Positions 32,696 to 41,744 are shown, numbered from the stretch's first letter. The stretch is DNA of 64,000 bases from Hyphomonas sp. (GCF_016125515.1 NZ_WGLO01000002.1:62001-126000), one strand, 5' to 3'. A program made the numbers and translations. Notes: a model not told the origin generated them from the letters alone.

Positions 32696-34102
32696 ATGAC
32701 CCAGCTTCCCGCCGCCTTCCTCGCCGCCGCCAAGGATCTGCTCGGCCCCAAGGGCTGGAGCGACGATCCTGAGAAACTGCTCGCCGCCTCCACGCCCTGG
32801 CGCGGCACGTTCCAGGGCGACACGCCCTTCCTCGCCCGCCCGGCCTCCACCGTCGAGACCGCCGCGCTGGTCAAGCTGTGCGCCGCCCACCACGTCGCGA
32901 TCACCCCGCAGGGCGGCAATACCGGCCTCGTCGATGGCGGCACGCCGCATGGCGAGATCTGCGTGTCGATGACCCGCATGAACGCCGTGCGCGAGGTCGA
33001 CCCGTTCAACAATTCCATGGTCATCGAAGCGGGCGCCACGCTTGTCACCGCGCAGGAGACCGCCGACAAGGCGAACCGCCTCTTCCCGCTCTCGCTCGGC
33101 TCGCAAGGCACGGCGACGCTCGGCGGCCTGATCTCCACCAATGCCGGCGGCGTCGCGGTGCTGCGCTATGGCATGATGCGCGACCTGATCCTCGGCCTCG
33201 AAGTCGTGCTGCCCTCCGGCGAAGTGCTGGGCGGCCTGTCGGGCCTGCGCAAGAACAATACCGGCTATGACCTCAAACACCTTTTCGCCGGCGCCGAAGG
33301 CACGCTGGGCCTGATCACGGCGGCGACCTTCAAATTGTTCCCGAAAGTCCAGCGCGCCACGGCCTGGGTGATCGCGGCCAGCGCCGCCGATGTCGTGAAA
33401 CTGCTCGCGCTCGTGCGCGACCATGCCGGCGACTCGGTGACCAGCTTCGAGATCATCCCCGCCAATGCTGTATCGATGGTCACCGCCGACATTCCGGGTA
33501 CGCGCGATCCGCTGCCCGCCAATGCCGATTGGCGCGTACTGATCGAGATTTCCCAGCCAAAGGCCGAACAGGCCGATGCCCTGCTCACCGCCGCCCTCGA
33601 AGCTGGCGCCGAAGCCGGCCTGGTGCAGGACGCCGCCATCGCCGCCAGCGAAACGCAGGCGAAAGCCTTCTGGCTGATCCGCGAGTCGATCCCGCTGTCC
33701 AAGCGCGCCTACGGCACCGCCCTCAACCAGGACATCTCCGTCCCGGTCAGCCGCATCCCGGATTTCATCGAGGCCTGCAACGCCGCCGTGCGCCAGGTTG
33801 TTCCGCCTGCGGACTTCGTGATCTTCGGCCACGTCGGTGATGGCAACCTGCACTATTCGGTGGTCGAACCGGCCGGCAGCGCACCTTTCCTGAAGGCGCA
33901 GGAAGGCGCCGTCACCCGCACCGTGTTCGACACGGTGATGGCTTTCGGCGGCTCCATCTCGGCCGAGCACGGTGTCGGCCGGCTGAAGCGCGACGAACTC
34001 GCGCGCCTGCGCCCGCCCGCCGCCACCGAGACCATGCGCGCCATCAAGCGGGCCCTCGACCCGCTCGGTATCATGAACCCCGGCCGCGTCGTTAGCGTTT
34101 GA
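32696..34102 (+). CDS. FAD-linked oxidase (D-lactate/D-2-hydroxyglutarate dehydrogenase-like)
   Basis: A 468-aa GlcD/DLD-type flavoprotein. The PCMH FAD domain shows QGGNTGLVDGGTPHGE, LGSQGTATLGGLISTNAGG and LRYGMMRDLILGLEVVLP; the C-terminal domain has FGHVGDGNLHYSV with metal-binding His, and SAEHGVGRLKRDEL. This pattern fits D-2-hydroxyglutarate or D-lactate dehydrogenases that pass electrons to an acceptor such as an ETF. It is preceded by a 64-bp gap. Substrate assignment is open. Confidence 0.9.
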   Translation: MTQLPAAFLAAAKDLLGPKGWSDDPEKLLAASTPWRGTFQGDTPFLARPASTVETAALVKLCAAHHVAITPQGGNTGLVDGGTPHGEICVSMTRMNAVREVDPFNNSMVIEAGATLVTAQETADKANRLFPLSLGSQGTATLGGLISTNAGGVAVLRYGMMRDLILGLEVVLPSGEVLGGLSGLRKNNTGYDLKHLFAGAEGTLGLITAATFKLFPKVQRATAWVIAASAADVVKLLALVRDHAGDSVTSFEIIPANAVSMVTADIPGTRDPLPANADWRVLIEISQPKAEQADALLTAALEAGAEAGLVQDAAIAASETQAKAFWLIRESIPLSKRAYGTALNQDISVPVSRIPDFIEACNAAVRQVVPPADFVIFGHVGDGNLHYSVVEPAGSAPFLKAQEGAVTRTVFDTVMAFGGSISAEHGVGRLKRDELARLRPPAATETMRAIKRALDPLGIMNPGRVVSV

Positions 34103-34116
34103 CCGCCTTGTTTTTA

Positions 34117-34140
34117 TGGAATATTCCAAAGCGTTAACGC
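34117..34140. promoter_or_regulatory. Two adjacent palindromes upstream of the EEP gene
   Basis: TGGAATATTCCA (34117-34128) and GCGTTAACGC (34131-34140) are both perfect palindromes separated by two bases, in an AT-rich island that begins with TTTTT (34111-34115). They lie 58 bases before the EEP start, and the TTAAC inside the second is reminiscent of a CtrA half-site. Role unknown. Confidence 0.4.
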
Positions 34141-34197
34141 GAAGCTAACCAAACCTGATCAACGTCGCGCCATCGCAGAATGCGAGGGGACAAAGGC

Positions 34198-35568
34198 ATG
34201 GTCTGGTACACCGATCTGCGCAATCCGCGCCTGTTCACGCCCGCCGAGCGGGACTGGACGTCGCGCCGCCTGCTGGATCTGCGCGCCCAGCTTGCCTCCG
34301 CGCCGCCCAAGGGCGTGCCGCGCCGCACCAAGAAATCCAGCCTGATCATCGGCACCTGGAACATCCGCGACTTCGACAACAACAAGTTCCGCCACGGCCC
34401 CCGCCGCCGCGAGAGCCTGCATTACATCGCCGAGATCCTCTCCGCATTCGACGTCTGCGCGGTCCAGGAGATCAACGAAGACCTCACGCCGCTGAAGGAT
34501 GTGATCCGCCTGATGGGCCCCGGCTGGGACTTCATCGCGACCGACGTCACGGTCGGCAATTCCGGCAACCGCGAGCGCATGGCCTTCGTCTTCGACAGCC
34601 GGAAAGTCCGCTTCCGGAATATCGCTGGCGAGATCGTCCTGCCCAAACACGCCCTCCTGCCCGGCGAGCAGCAATTCGCCCGCACGCCCTTCCTCGTCAG
34701 CTTCCAGGCGGGCTGGTTCAAGTTCTCACTCTGCACCGTGCACATCTATTTCGGCGAGGAAGGCAAAGGCTCAGATGGCTACCAGCGCCGCGTGCAGGAG
34801 ATTGAATACCTCGCCAAGGAAATGGCGGGCCGCGCCGACCGCGAGAACGAGAACTATATCCTGCTCGGGGATTTCAACATCAAGAACCCCATCGACGAGA
34901 CGATGCAGGCGCTGACCAAGGCCGGGTTCCAACTGCCGCCGGAACAGTACCCGTCAAACCTTCTCGGTACGAACTATTACGACCAGATCGCCTTCCGCAC
35001 CCGGCCAGACGAATTGACCTTCCTGTCCTCGGGTGCGTTCGACTGGTCGCAATCGATCTTCCGGCCCGAGCATTACGAACACTACGCGCCGGCCTTGCCA
35101 GCCCGCCACCGCGATCTCGGCGACGACGGTACGCCGCGCGACAAGGGCAAGGACAAGGAATACTATTCCAAGCGCTGGCTGAGCTGGCAGATATCGGATC
35201 ACCTGCCGCTTTGGGTCGAGCTGGCAGTCGATTTCTCCGATGCCCACCTCCTGAACAATCTCGACCCCACCTTCGAGACGGCCGGCGCCCCAGCCCAGAT
35301 CGAAACAACCGGCGGCGAGGACGCGGCCAGCGACACGCCGCCGGAACTGCCCGCACCCCTGCATGGCAAGTCGAAGCGCCGCAAGGCACCCAAGGTCGCC
35401 CCGCCCGAGAAGAAGGGCACGCTGGCGCCCGCGCCCGAGATGACCTTCGCTGAAGGCTGGCGCATCTTCTGGTGGGTCGCCGGCGGCGGCATGGACCGGA
35501 TGCGCAAGTCGCGCGAAGCCCACAAGGCCGCCGACAAGCCGCGCAAGGCCAAACCCGCAAAGCGCTGA
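34198..35568 (+). CDS. Endonuclease/exonuclease/phosphatase family protein with basic tail
   Basis: A 456-aa protein. The EEP catalytic set is visible: GTWNIRDFDNN, AVQEIN, ERMAFVFDS, VHIYFG, GDFNIKNP and SDHLPLWVEL. After the domain (about residue 345) comes a low-complexity tail with two Lys/Arg clusters (KSKRRKAPK and the terminal KPRKAKPAKR) around a short FAEGWRIFWWVAGG segment, which may bind membrane or nucleic acid. AGGGGA lies seven bases before ATG 34198, so this start is chosen over ATG 34180. The substrate could be DNA or an inositol/sphingolipid phosphoester. Confidence 0.85.
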   Translation: MVWYTDLRNPRLFTPAERDWTSRRLLDLRAQLASAPPKGVPRRTKKSSLIIGTWNIRDFDNNKFRHGPRRRESLHYIAEILSAFDVCAVQEINEDLTPLKDVIRLMGPGWDFIATDVTVGNSGNRERMAFVFDSRKVRFRNIAGEIVLPKHALLPGEQQFARTPFLVSFQAGWFKFSLCTVHIYFGEEGKGSDGYQRRVQEIEYLAKEMAGRADRENENYILLGDFNIKNPIDETMQALTKAGFQLPPEQYPSNLLGTNYYDQIAFRTRPDELTFLSSGAFDWSQSIFRPEHYEHYAPALPARHRDLGDDGTPRDKGKDKEYYSKRWLSWQISDHLPLWVELAVDFSDAHLLNNLDPTFETAGAPAQIETTGGEDAASDTPPELPAPLHGKSKRRKAPKVAPPEKKGTLAPAPEMTFAEGWRIFWWVAGGGMDRMRKSREAHKAADKPRKAKPAKR

Positions 35569-35633
35569 GCCCCGATCTTGCCGGTGCCCGCGCGAGTGCT
35601 AGTGTGGCCGGTGTTCATCCCACGGGAGCTTCC

Positions 35634-35984
35634 ATGAAACGCGCCTTGTTCTCTGCTGCCCTCACCGGGCTGCTCGCAGCCTGCCAGACAGGGAGCCCTG
35701 CCGACGCCATGAGCCCCATGGTCGGCGGCCCGTGCCGCTACGACTCCAAGGAAGTGACCGCCACTGTGGTCCAGGTATTCGACGACGCGGCCCTGATGCA
35801 GGAAGATGGCACCTCGATCGTGTTCGAAGTCGAGCTCCAGCGGTTCGCAGAGCCGCCCGAAGCAGGCCAACAATACAGAATGGTTAAGCGCTTCATCGTC
35901 GAAGGCACGTGCACGCCCTACAGCTACATGCCCGGCGCGCGGATCGAATCCTCCGTAGACGCACCGACCGTCGGAGCCGAGTGA
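35634..35984 (+). CDS. Small lipoprotein, unknown
   Basis: A 116-aa protein with a lipobox (LLAACQTG; Cys near residue 17) and GGGAG six bases before ATG 35634. The mature part is a compact 100-residue domain with two cysteines (GPCRYDSK, GTCTPYS). No family recognised. Its last 92 bases overlap, antisense, the 3' end of the HAD phosphatase gene. Confidence 0.7.
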   Translation: MKRALFSAALTGLLAACQTGSPADAMSPMVGGPCRYDSKEVTATVVQVFDDAALMQEDGTSIVFEVELQRFAEPPEAGQQYRMVKRFIVEGTCTPYSYMPGARIESSVDAPTVGAE

Positions 35985-36639
35985 GCGCCTGCGCTATTTC
36001 GTGATGGGAAGAAAAGACCGCGTGCGCGCCTGCCTGCGCGAGCCGGCCAGCCAAACCGGCATCTGCATGTCCGCCGCCCGTGAAGCCCCAGGCCGTCATG
36101 CCGGCCGCCCGCGCCGCAAGGACCCCGTTGACGCTGTCTTCAACGACGACACAGCCAGTAGGCGCAACTTTCAAAGCCTCAGCGGTCAACAGGAACAGGT
36201 CCGGCGCAGGTTTGCCATGCTTCACGAGGTCCGATGAATAGATATGCGGCGTGAACATGTCGGCTAGGCCCGTCATCGTCAGCTTGCGGACAAGCTTGTC
36301 CGCCTCGGAGGATGAGGCAACAGCCTGCGGTCCTGAGAAAGCCGCGATCGTATCCAGAACGCCCGCAATCGGTTCAAGTTCCGCCTCGTAATATTTCCAG
36401 TTATTGGCCTGCAGCAAGGCGCCGAACCGGTCTGGCAGACGGAGCCCAGCCTCTGCCGCGTCGGCCTCCAGCGCCAGATAAAAGTCCCGATTGTGAAGCC
36501 CCACAAAGCGCGACACAAACGTCTCGAAGTCGTATTCGAGCCCCCACTCCGCAAGCAATTCGCGCTCGCGCCGGATCGCAATCGCCTCGGAATCGACCAG
36601 CACGCCGTCGCAATCAAAGATCAGCGCTCCGAACTGCAT
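35893..36639 (-). CDS. HAD-IA phosphatase (phosphoglycolate-phosphatase-like)
   Basis: A 248-aa haloacid-dehalogenase-fold hydrolase. Motif I is FDCDGVLVDSE, motif II AVASSSEADKLV, motif III lysine in HGKPAPDLF, and motif IV VVVEDSVNGVLAARAAGM. The order and the small alpha-helical cap fit subfamily IA enzymes such as phosphoglycolate or beta-phosphoglucomutase-like phosphatases. The final 30 residues (TRLRRSVRLRRIRSARR...) are Arg/Cys-rich and run antisense through the lipoprotein gene, which suggests loss of the original stop. It starts five bases after the mutL stop. Confidence 0.9.
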   Translation of the reverse strand: MQFGALIFDCDGVLVDSEAIAIRRERELLAEWGLEYDFETFVSRFVGLHNRDFYLALEADAAEAGLRLPDRFGALLQANNWKYYEAELEPIAGVLDTIAAFSGPQAVASSSEADKLVRKLTMTGLADMFTPHIYSSDLVKHGKPAPDLFLLTAEALKVAPTGCVVVEDSVNGVLAARAAGMTAWGFTGGGHADAGLAGRLAQAGAHAVFSSHHEIAQALTRLRRSVRLRRIRSARRACSCRACTCLRR

Positions 36640-36644
36640 TCTGT

Positions 36645-38486
36645 TCAGCGCCGTCCGAACAGCTTTTCGATATCCGACAGCTTAAGCTCAACATAGGTCG
36701 GCCGGCCGTGATTGCATTGTCCGGAATGCGGCGTCGCCTCCATTTCGCGCAACAGGGCGTTCATCTCTTCAGCATTCAACCGGCGTCCGGCGCGCACCGA
36801 CGAGCGGCACGCCATGTTGCCCATTACGTCTTCGAAGCGCTCCTTGAGCGCAAGGCCTGCGCCATACTCGGCAAAGTCATCAGCGAGGTCGCGCAGGAGG
36901 CCCGCGGCATCGATCTCGCCGAACAGCGCCGGCGTCGCACGCACGCACAAGGCGCCCGGCCCGAAGGCTTCGATCTCGAGCCCCATCGCGCTCAGCTCCT
37001 CGCTGCGTTCCAGCACGCGCGCGGCGTCGTCTTCGCTCATCTCAACGATGTCAGGGATCAGCAAAGCCTGACGGCGCACACCGCCGGCTGCCATCTGGCG
37101 CTTCATTGCCTCGTAGACGAGACGCTCATGGGCGGCATGCTGATCGACGATGACGATACCATCGGCCGTCTGAGCGATGATGTACGTCTCGTGCAGCTGC
37201 GCCCTTGCCGCGCCGAGGGGGAAGCTTGCGCCCTGCGGCGGTTCCGGCGCCCGCTCGATGCGGGCCGCCGGCGCGCCGTCCTGTTCAAACGCCGGGCGCA
37301 TCCCTTCGGACACGGCGCGCGGCAGGCTGACCGGGCGATAATTCTGCGGCGGCGCCGACTGCCAGAGCAGTCCGGCTGTCTGGGTCTCCTCCGTCTGCGC
37401 GCGGCCGAGCGCGAAGCCCGCTACGGTGGTCGAGGCCCTGTGTCCCGCGCCCGCAAGGCTGTGGCGCAGCGCGCCGATCATCAGCCCACGGATGCCGGCC
37501 GCATCGCGGAAACGCACTTCGGTCTTCGCCGGGTGGACGTTCACGTCCACCTCCTCTGCATCGATCTCGACGAACAGGGCCAACAAGGGATGGCGGTCCC
37601 GCGCCAGGAAGTCTTGATAGGCCGCGCGCACTACGCCGGTCAGCATTCGGTCTTTCACCGGCCGTCCGTTCACAAACAGAAACTGCATTTGGGCATTACC
37701 CCGGTTCAGCGTCGGCAGTCCGGCAAAGCCAAGCAGCCGCGCACCGTCGCGCTCGGCATCGATGGCGATCGCATTGTCGCTGAACTCGCGGCCCATGATT
37801 GCGCCGAGCCGGCCCAGTCGGCCGGCTTCATCGTCGCGCTCAGCCGGATAGCGCAGGACATTGCGGCCATTGTTCTCCAGCGTGAAGGCGACGCCCGCAT
37901 TCGCCATCCCCAGACGCTTGACAACATCGGTAACCGCCAGCGCCTCGGCGCGTTCGCCGCGCATGAACTTGAGGCGGGCCGGTGTGGCATGGAACAGGTC
38001 TTCCACGTCGATGCGCGTGCCGGTCTCGCCGCGCCCGGTGAACGCGGCCGGCTTCGGCCCGTCAACCCGTCCGGCCTCGGAATATATTTCGGCCGCCGTC
38101 TCGCCTGCGGCGCGGCTGACGATACGCATCCGGCTGACCGAGGCGATCGAGGGCAGCGCCTCGCCGCGAAAGCCCATCGTGTGGATGTTCAGCAGGTCCA
38201 CCCGCCCGTCCGCATCCGGCACCAGCTTGGACGTGGCGTGACGCTCCAGCGCGACGGCCAAGTCATCCGCCGACAGGCCGCAGCCGTCATCCTCGACCGT
38301 GATGCGCTTGAGTCCGCCCCCTTCGATCGCCACTGCAATGCTGCGTGCGCCGGCATCGAGCGCGTTTTCCACAAGCTCCTTCACCGCCGCTGCGGGCCGC
38401 TCCACCACTTCACCGGCGGCGATGCGGTTCACGACATCCGGCGGCAGCCGGAGGATCACAGGTCGGGGGCGCACAGAATCAGCCAT
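36645..38486 (-). CDS. mutL: DNA mismatch repair protein MutL
   Basis: A 613-aa MutL. The GHKL ATPase domain shows [20 protein letters not shown], and [15 protein letters not shown]; the C-terminal dimerisation domain carries [12 protein letters not shown], which fits the DQHA-x2-E-x4-E endonuclease motif, plus ACR-type [10 protein letters not shown] and [11 protein letters not shown]. Endonuclease-type MutL is expected in bacteria without MutH. It overlaps nothing; the HAD gene follows five bases on. Confidence 0.96.
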   Translation of the reverse strand: MADSVRPRPVILRLPPDVVNRIAAGEVVERPAAAVKELVENALDAGARSIAVAIEGGGLKRITVEDDGCGLSADDLAVALERHATSKLVPDADGRVDLLNIHTMGFRGEALPSIASVSRMRIVSRAAGETAAEIYSEAGRVDGPKPAAFTGRGETGTRIDVEDLFHATPARLKFMRGERAEALAVTDVVKRLGMANAGVAFTLENNGRNVLRYPAERDDEAGRLGRLGAIMGREFSDNAIAIDAERDGARLLGFAGLPTLNRGNAQMQFLFVNGRPVKDRMLTGVVRAAYQDFLARDRHPLLALFVEIDAEEVDVNVHPAKTEVRFRDAAGIRGLMIGALRHSLAGAGHRASTTVAGFALGRAQTEETQTAGLLWQSAPPQNYRPVSLPRAVSEGMRPAFEQDGAPAARIERAPEPPQGASFPLGAARAQLHETYIIAQTADGIVIVDQHAAHERLVYEAMKRQMAAGGVRRQALLIPDIVEMSEDDAARVLERSEELSAMGLEIEAFGPGALCVRATPALFGEIDAAGLLRDLADDFAEYGAGLALKERFEDVMGNMACRSSVRAGRRLNAEEMNALLREMEATPHSGQCNHGRPTYVELKLSDIEKLFGRR

Positions 38487-38542
38487 CAGCTGTTCAGTCT
38501 AACCCCTGCCGGACCGGATGTCCCGCCCTGCCCGCACGCGAG

Positions 38543-39610
38543 TTAGATGACGGGTTGATCGCGGTCGCGGATCCAGATCGACAGCAGCCATTTCTCGCCC
38601 TCGGTCACGGGCAGTCCCGCATGCAAGGTCCGCTTGTCGGGCGAGCCGTCATTCAGCACGTTATCGAAGGCCAGCATGCCGCCCGTCGGGGTGCGTGCAT
38701 GTTTCTGGATCGCGTCGAACCATGTCTGCCCCTCCATGAAGTTCTCGTTGAGATAGATAAGCGCAGTGGTGCGGCGCTGGCCATATTTTGCCAGGCCTTC
38801 TGCGAAGTGCGGGTTCTCGGGATCGAGAAAGTCATAATGCAGCGCATACTCTTGCCCGACCGCATAGTGGAGCACGTTAGGCGCTTCCTGCCAGCTGCGC
38901 GGACGCCCGGTCGCTACAGCGATGCGGGCGAGGCAGAGCTGCATCACGACATCGGTCTGCAGGATACCGAACCCGGCCCCGGAATTGGTCCGCATCGAAT
39001 CTTCTCGGCGCCCGCCCGCGTCGGCGTCATGGATGCGCGCCTTCTGAAGGCGGGTCGAAGCGGCTGCGATCCACCAATTGCACATCGGCTCCGGCAGGAT
39101 GTGTTCGGCGGCTGTAACCCAGGGCGACTCCGAGAATAGGAGCGGCGCGGGCGGGTTGAGGAACGCATTGAGCGAGGAATCGTCCACGATGCCGCTCGCC
39201 TGGATACATTGCAACTGAGCCTGAGCCAGCGGCTCGCCGCTCTGGGCGGCCGCCTCGAGCATGTTGAGCGCGGCCGCGAAGTTGAACGGGCTGCCAATCC
39301 CGGCAGCCAGGAATAGGGCGCGCCAGCGGACGGCTTCGGGGAAGCCCGCCTTCACTGCTGCATCAATCCACTTGATGCCGACAATCGGGTCGGTCGGCGC
39401 GCCATTTCCGACGATCAGACGCAGGCCGAGCTCGGTCGCAGCCACGGGGTGGCCATCTTTGGCGGCCTTCAGGATCCAGTTGAAACTTTCCTCCATCTTT
39501 CCCTGGCTCAGCAATACCCGCGCCAGGAATAGGGCGGCCTCCGTATCGCCGGCCTCTGCCTTGCTCGCGAGTTCGGCTGGCGAAGGGCCAGCGGCGGTGG
39601 TGTCAGTCAT
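38543..39610 (-). CDS. Sel1-like repeat and prolyl 4-hydroxylase fusion
   Basis: A 355-aa two-domain protein. Residues about 10-140 are Sel1/TPR-like helical repeats (ELASKAEAGDTEAALFLAR, GKMEESFNWILKAAKDGHPVAA, GIKWIDAAVKAGFPEAV, ALNMLEAAAQSGEPLAQ). The C-terminal part is a 2-oxoglutarate/Fe(II) dioxygenase of the prolyl 4-hydroxylase type: YALHYDFLDPEN gives the HxD ligands (His258, Asp260) and KRTLHAGLPVTEGEKW gives the distal His and the Lys that holds 2-oxoglutarate. The repeats probably bind a protein partner or substrate. The true target is unknown. Confidence 0.88.
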   Translation of the reverse strand: MTDTTAAGPSPAELASKAEAGDTEAALFLARVLLSQGKMEESFNWILKAAKDGHPVAATELGLRLIVGNGAPTDPIVGIKWIDAAVKAGFPEAVRWRALFLAAGIGSPFNFAAALNMLEAAAQSGEPLAQAQLQCIQASGIVDDSSLNAFLNPPAPLLFSESPWVTAAEHILPEPMCNWWIAAASTRLQKARIHDADAGGRREDSMRTNSGAGFGILQTDVVMQLCLARIAVATGRPRSWQEAPNVLHYAVGQEYALHYDFLDPENPHFAEGLAKYGQRRTTALIYLNENFMEGQTWFDAIQKHARTPTGGMLAFDNVLNDGSPDKRTLHAGLPVTEGEKWLLSIWIRDRDQPVI

Positions 39611-39785
39611 GATCAGGGGTCCTTGGAGAAATGAAGCTTTGGCTGTTGATAACAGCCAGTTCCCGCGGGGACAAACACTTGGGTCACACCGGGCCGGGGC
39701 ATCGTCATGCCGCACCCGCCAGCGGTTGAGTTTGATAGCCGGAGGGGCGACAGTGCGCGCTTCAGTTCAAGGAGACTTCATCGTC

Positions 39786-40331
39786 ATGCGCACTCTCACC
39801 AGCTCCTGCCTGTCGACCCTCGCATTCCTGACCCTTGCCGCCTGTGGAGGGCCGGCCGAAGCACCGGCCGAGGCACAGAAGGCCGCTGCTCCGGCGGCTG
39901 CTGCCGCAACGCCCTCGCCCGCTGCGGCGCCGGCGGAACCGAGCGTTGAGTTCGCCGGCCTGCCGGCCCCCTACAACACGGCGAGCTACGCCGCCGGCAA
40001 CCGCACCTTCAAGCTCTGCCAGTCCTGTCACCTCACGGCCGAGGGCGCCGGCAACCTGGTCGGCCCCAACCTCTACGGCCTGTTCGGCCGGCAGGTCGCC
40101 ACTGCAGAGGGCTTCGACTATTCGCCCGCGCTGAAAGCCGAGACCTTCATCTGGACACCGGAGCAGCTTGACCACTGGCTGGCCAATCCCCGCACCTTCG
40201 TCCCGGGCAACCGGATGAGCTTCTCGGGCGTGCGCAAGCCCGAAGACCGGAACGCCGTCATCGCCTACCTGATGGCCAAGACGGGCTATGTCGCCCCGGA
40301 GACAACAGCAGAGAATCCGGCGGCGGAGTAA
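39786..40331 (+). CDS. Lipid-anchored c-type cytochrome
   Basis: A 181-aa periplasmic cytochrome. The signal ends LTLAACGG (lipobox, Cys about 20); a Pro/Ala-rich linker (residues about 22-52) precedes a single heme domain with CQSCH and distal GNRMSF methionine. Layout is that of membrane-tethered CycM-like cytochromes c. GGAGA lies 10 bases before ATG 39786, chosen over an upstream GTG in the same frame. It can shuttle electrons to terminal oxidases. The neighbouring region downstream is degraded. Confidence 0.88.
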   Translation: MRTLTSSCLSTLAFLTLAACGGPAEAPAEAQKAAAPAAAAATPSPAAAPAEPSVEFAGLPAPYNTASYAAGNRTFKLCQSCHLTAEGAGNLVGPNLYGLFGRQVATAEGFDYSPALKAETFIWTPEQLDHWLANPRTFVPGNRMSFSGVRKPEDRNAVIAYLMAKTGYVAPETTAENPAAE

Positions 40332-40339
40332 CCCGCTTG

Positions 40340-40821
40340 CACCGCGCGACGAGGGCGACGAGCACGGCTTGTACGTCGAACTGGCCGCCGAGCTCTTCCC
40401 GGTAGCCGAGCGACACATCGACGTTGTCGAATTGAATGCCGATCTGGTTTTAAGCTTGACCGAGTCGGCTGACGCATGGGCGCCCTCGATCCAGACTTGG
40501 TGGGTCTGGAAGATGCGGCGCGTGAGGTCCGATCCGTAGCCGATCTCCACGCGGGTGCGCGCGCAGCCGTCGTCCTGATGGATATCGGCTGCGCCGGTGA
40601 AGACGTCGCAGGGCCGGCCCTTTTGCATGCCGGAATAGCCAAGGCCCCCGCGGGTTTCAAATCCGAATCCCTCGCAGGCGGTGAAGCCGGTCGACGTGTT
40701 GCAATAGACCGGGCCGGCTTCGGCACCGAACGTCCAGTGGCCGCGCTCGAGCAGCTTGCGGCGCAGGGTGAGCCGGTAGGCATCGCGGTCGAAGGCCTCA
40801 TAGTCCGGACAGGTCACGAAA
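40340..40821 (-). pseudogene. Beta-barrel/envelope protein gene remnant
   Basis: Minus-strand coding remnant. From 40821 downward the frame reads FVTCPDYEAFDRDAYRL, then RGHWTFGAEAGPVYC and RRIFQTHQVWIEGAHASADSV. A two-base insertion-like shift near 40455 (AAGCTTAAAACC) is needed to continue with IGIQFDNVDVSLGYREELGG and QFDVQAVLVALVARC, alternating residues typical of an outer-membrane beta-strand. The 5' end is missing where repeat copy B begins, and no stop follows the last strand. It is probably inactivated. Confidence 0.6.
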
Positions 40822-41052
40822 GATGCGGGGGATGGGTTTGTCGAGGCTGGGGTTATCAGCCTGCGTGGCAAAGCGGATAGTGATGAAGCCCCACCAGTTG
40901 GTCTGGAAACAGACATCGGTGATGGTCTAATCCCGCATCCAGAAGATCATGGCATTCAGCTGCTACCAGAGGGTCGGCCACAGTAGCCCCGGCACATAGT
41001 CGAACAGGTCGGCATAGTGCGGGTTGGCTCGAAGGGCGCGCAGCGGGATCAT
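40798..41052 (-). pseudogene. Decayed copy of the 94-aa repeat ORF
   Basis: The same reading frame as 4947-5231, starting at ATG 41050-41052 and beginning MIPLRALRANPHYADLF. TAG replaces the second Trp codon of the WW patch, and a second TAG replaces Gln in MRDQNIT. The frame continues to IRFATQADNPSLDKP and leaves the repeat at 40822, ending at TGA 40798-40800. So this copy cannot make the full protein. Confidence 0.75.
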
Positions 41053-41169
41053 GCACCAATTATTCCTCCGTCTGCGGAGGGGGTGCGTTCGCGGCGCTGA
41101 ACTATTTTACAAGCGCTTGGCGGTGCTACGCATTTCCTCTTTCGGGCCTCCGGATTTTGTTGCGCAAGG
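40822..41169. repeat. 348-bp dispersed repeat, copy B
   Basis: Ungapped partner of 5001-5348, same orientation, about 92% identical by hand count. Its left edge abuts the truncated 5' end of a beta-barrel-like gene. Its right edge is followed immediately by a REP-like hairpin (41173-41204). Confidence 0.9.
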
Positions 41170-41172
41170 GCT

Positions 41173-41204
41173 GGATACCGGCTTGCGCCGGGATGAGCGG
41201 CAGA
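41173..41204. repeat. REP-like palindromic element
   Basis: CCGGC-TTGC-GCCGG (41178-41191) is a 5-bp hairpin followed by GATGAGCGGCAG, the common intergenic repeat form seen in many alphaproteobacterial genomes. It directly follows repeat copy B and shares its right half with the sequence at 4888-4906. Confidence 0.6.
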
Positions 41205-41234
41205 GGAGAGGCTGGGGATTTGGCGCTGGGCGCG

Positions 41235-41744
41235 TCAGAGCGGCATGTAGTGGGAGAGGATGCGCGGGCCGGGGGCGCCGGGGATAGGGTCGCCGATGCG
41301 GATGTGGAGTCCGTCCGTGCCCAGAATTGTATTCACTTCGAGGACATCATCGACTGCGCTGAGATTGTCCTTGTGGCGGCTCGTCCAGTCCGGCGTCAGC
41401 TGGCGGGCGCGTGTCCAGATTTCGGATTTCGTGGCGCCGACCATGAAATGATAGGTGTGCTGTTCGCCGAAAAGATCGGACGCATAGCCGCCGACATTGA
41501 CGAACCAGAGCGACAAGTCCGGCGCGGTGGGCGCAGGGCCCAGCGCGATGTCGATCCGATGACCGTCGACATGGGTGAGTTCGGCATAGCCATCGATGTG
41601 CAGCGAGGACGGCGTGCCCCACCAGGCGGCGCGCAGCTGCGGGATGCTGGCCTCGATGCTTTCGGCCGCAAGGAAGCGCAGGTCGTGCAGTTCGATGTTC
41701 GCGCGGGCGTGATTGCCGCCGACGAAAACGGCGAAGAGTTTCAT
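41235..41744 (-). CDS. DUF1543 domain protein
   Basis: A 169-aa protein starting MKLFAVFVGGNHARANIELHD, the DUF1543 signature (FFVMVGG.....IELHD pattern). YHFMVGATKSEIWTRAR and DDVLEVNTILGT follow. GGGAGG is placed upstream of ATG 41744, so that start is preferred to a longer frame that runs antisense into other sequence. Function unknown; the family is widespread but uncharacterised. It is a single-gene unit. Confidence 0.85.
   Translation of the reverse strand: MKLFAVFVGGNHARANIELHDLRFLAAESIEASIPQLRAAWWGTPSSLHIDGYAELTHVDGHRIDIALGPAPTAPDLSLWFVNVGGYASDLFGEQHTYHFMVGATKSEIWTRARQLTPDWTSRHKDNLSAVDDVLEVNTILGTDGLHIRIGDPIPGAPGPRILSHYMPL

Noticed and set aside
36312-38546. 744-codon plus-strand frame opposite mutL
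   Set aside because: mutL has all diagnostic motifs; the opposite frame is an open-by-composition artefact of high GC.
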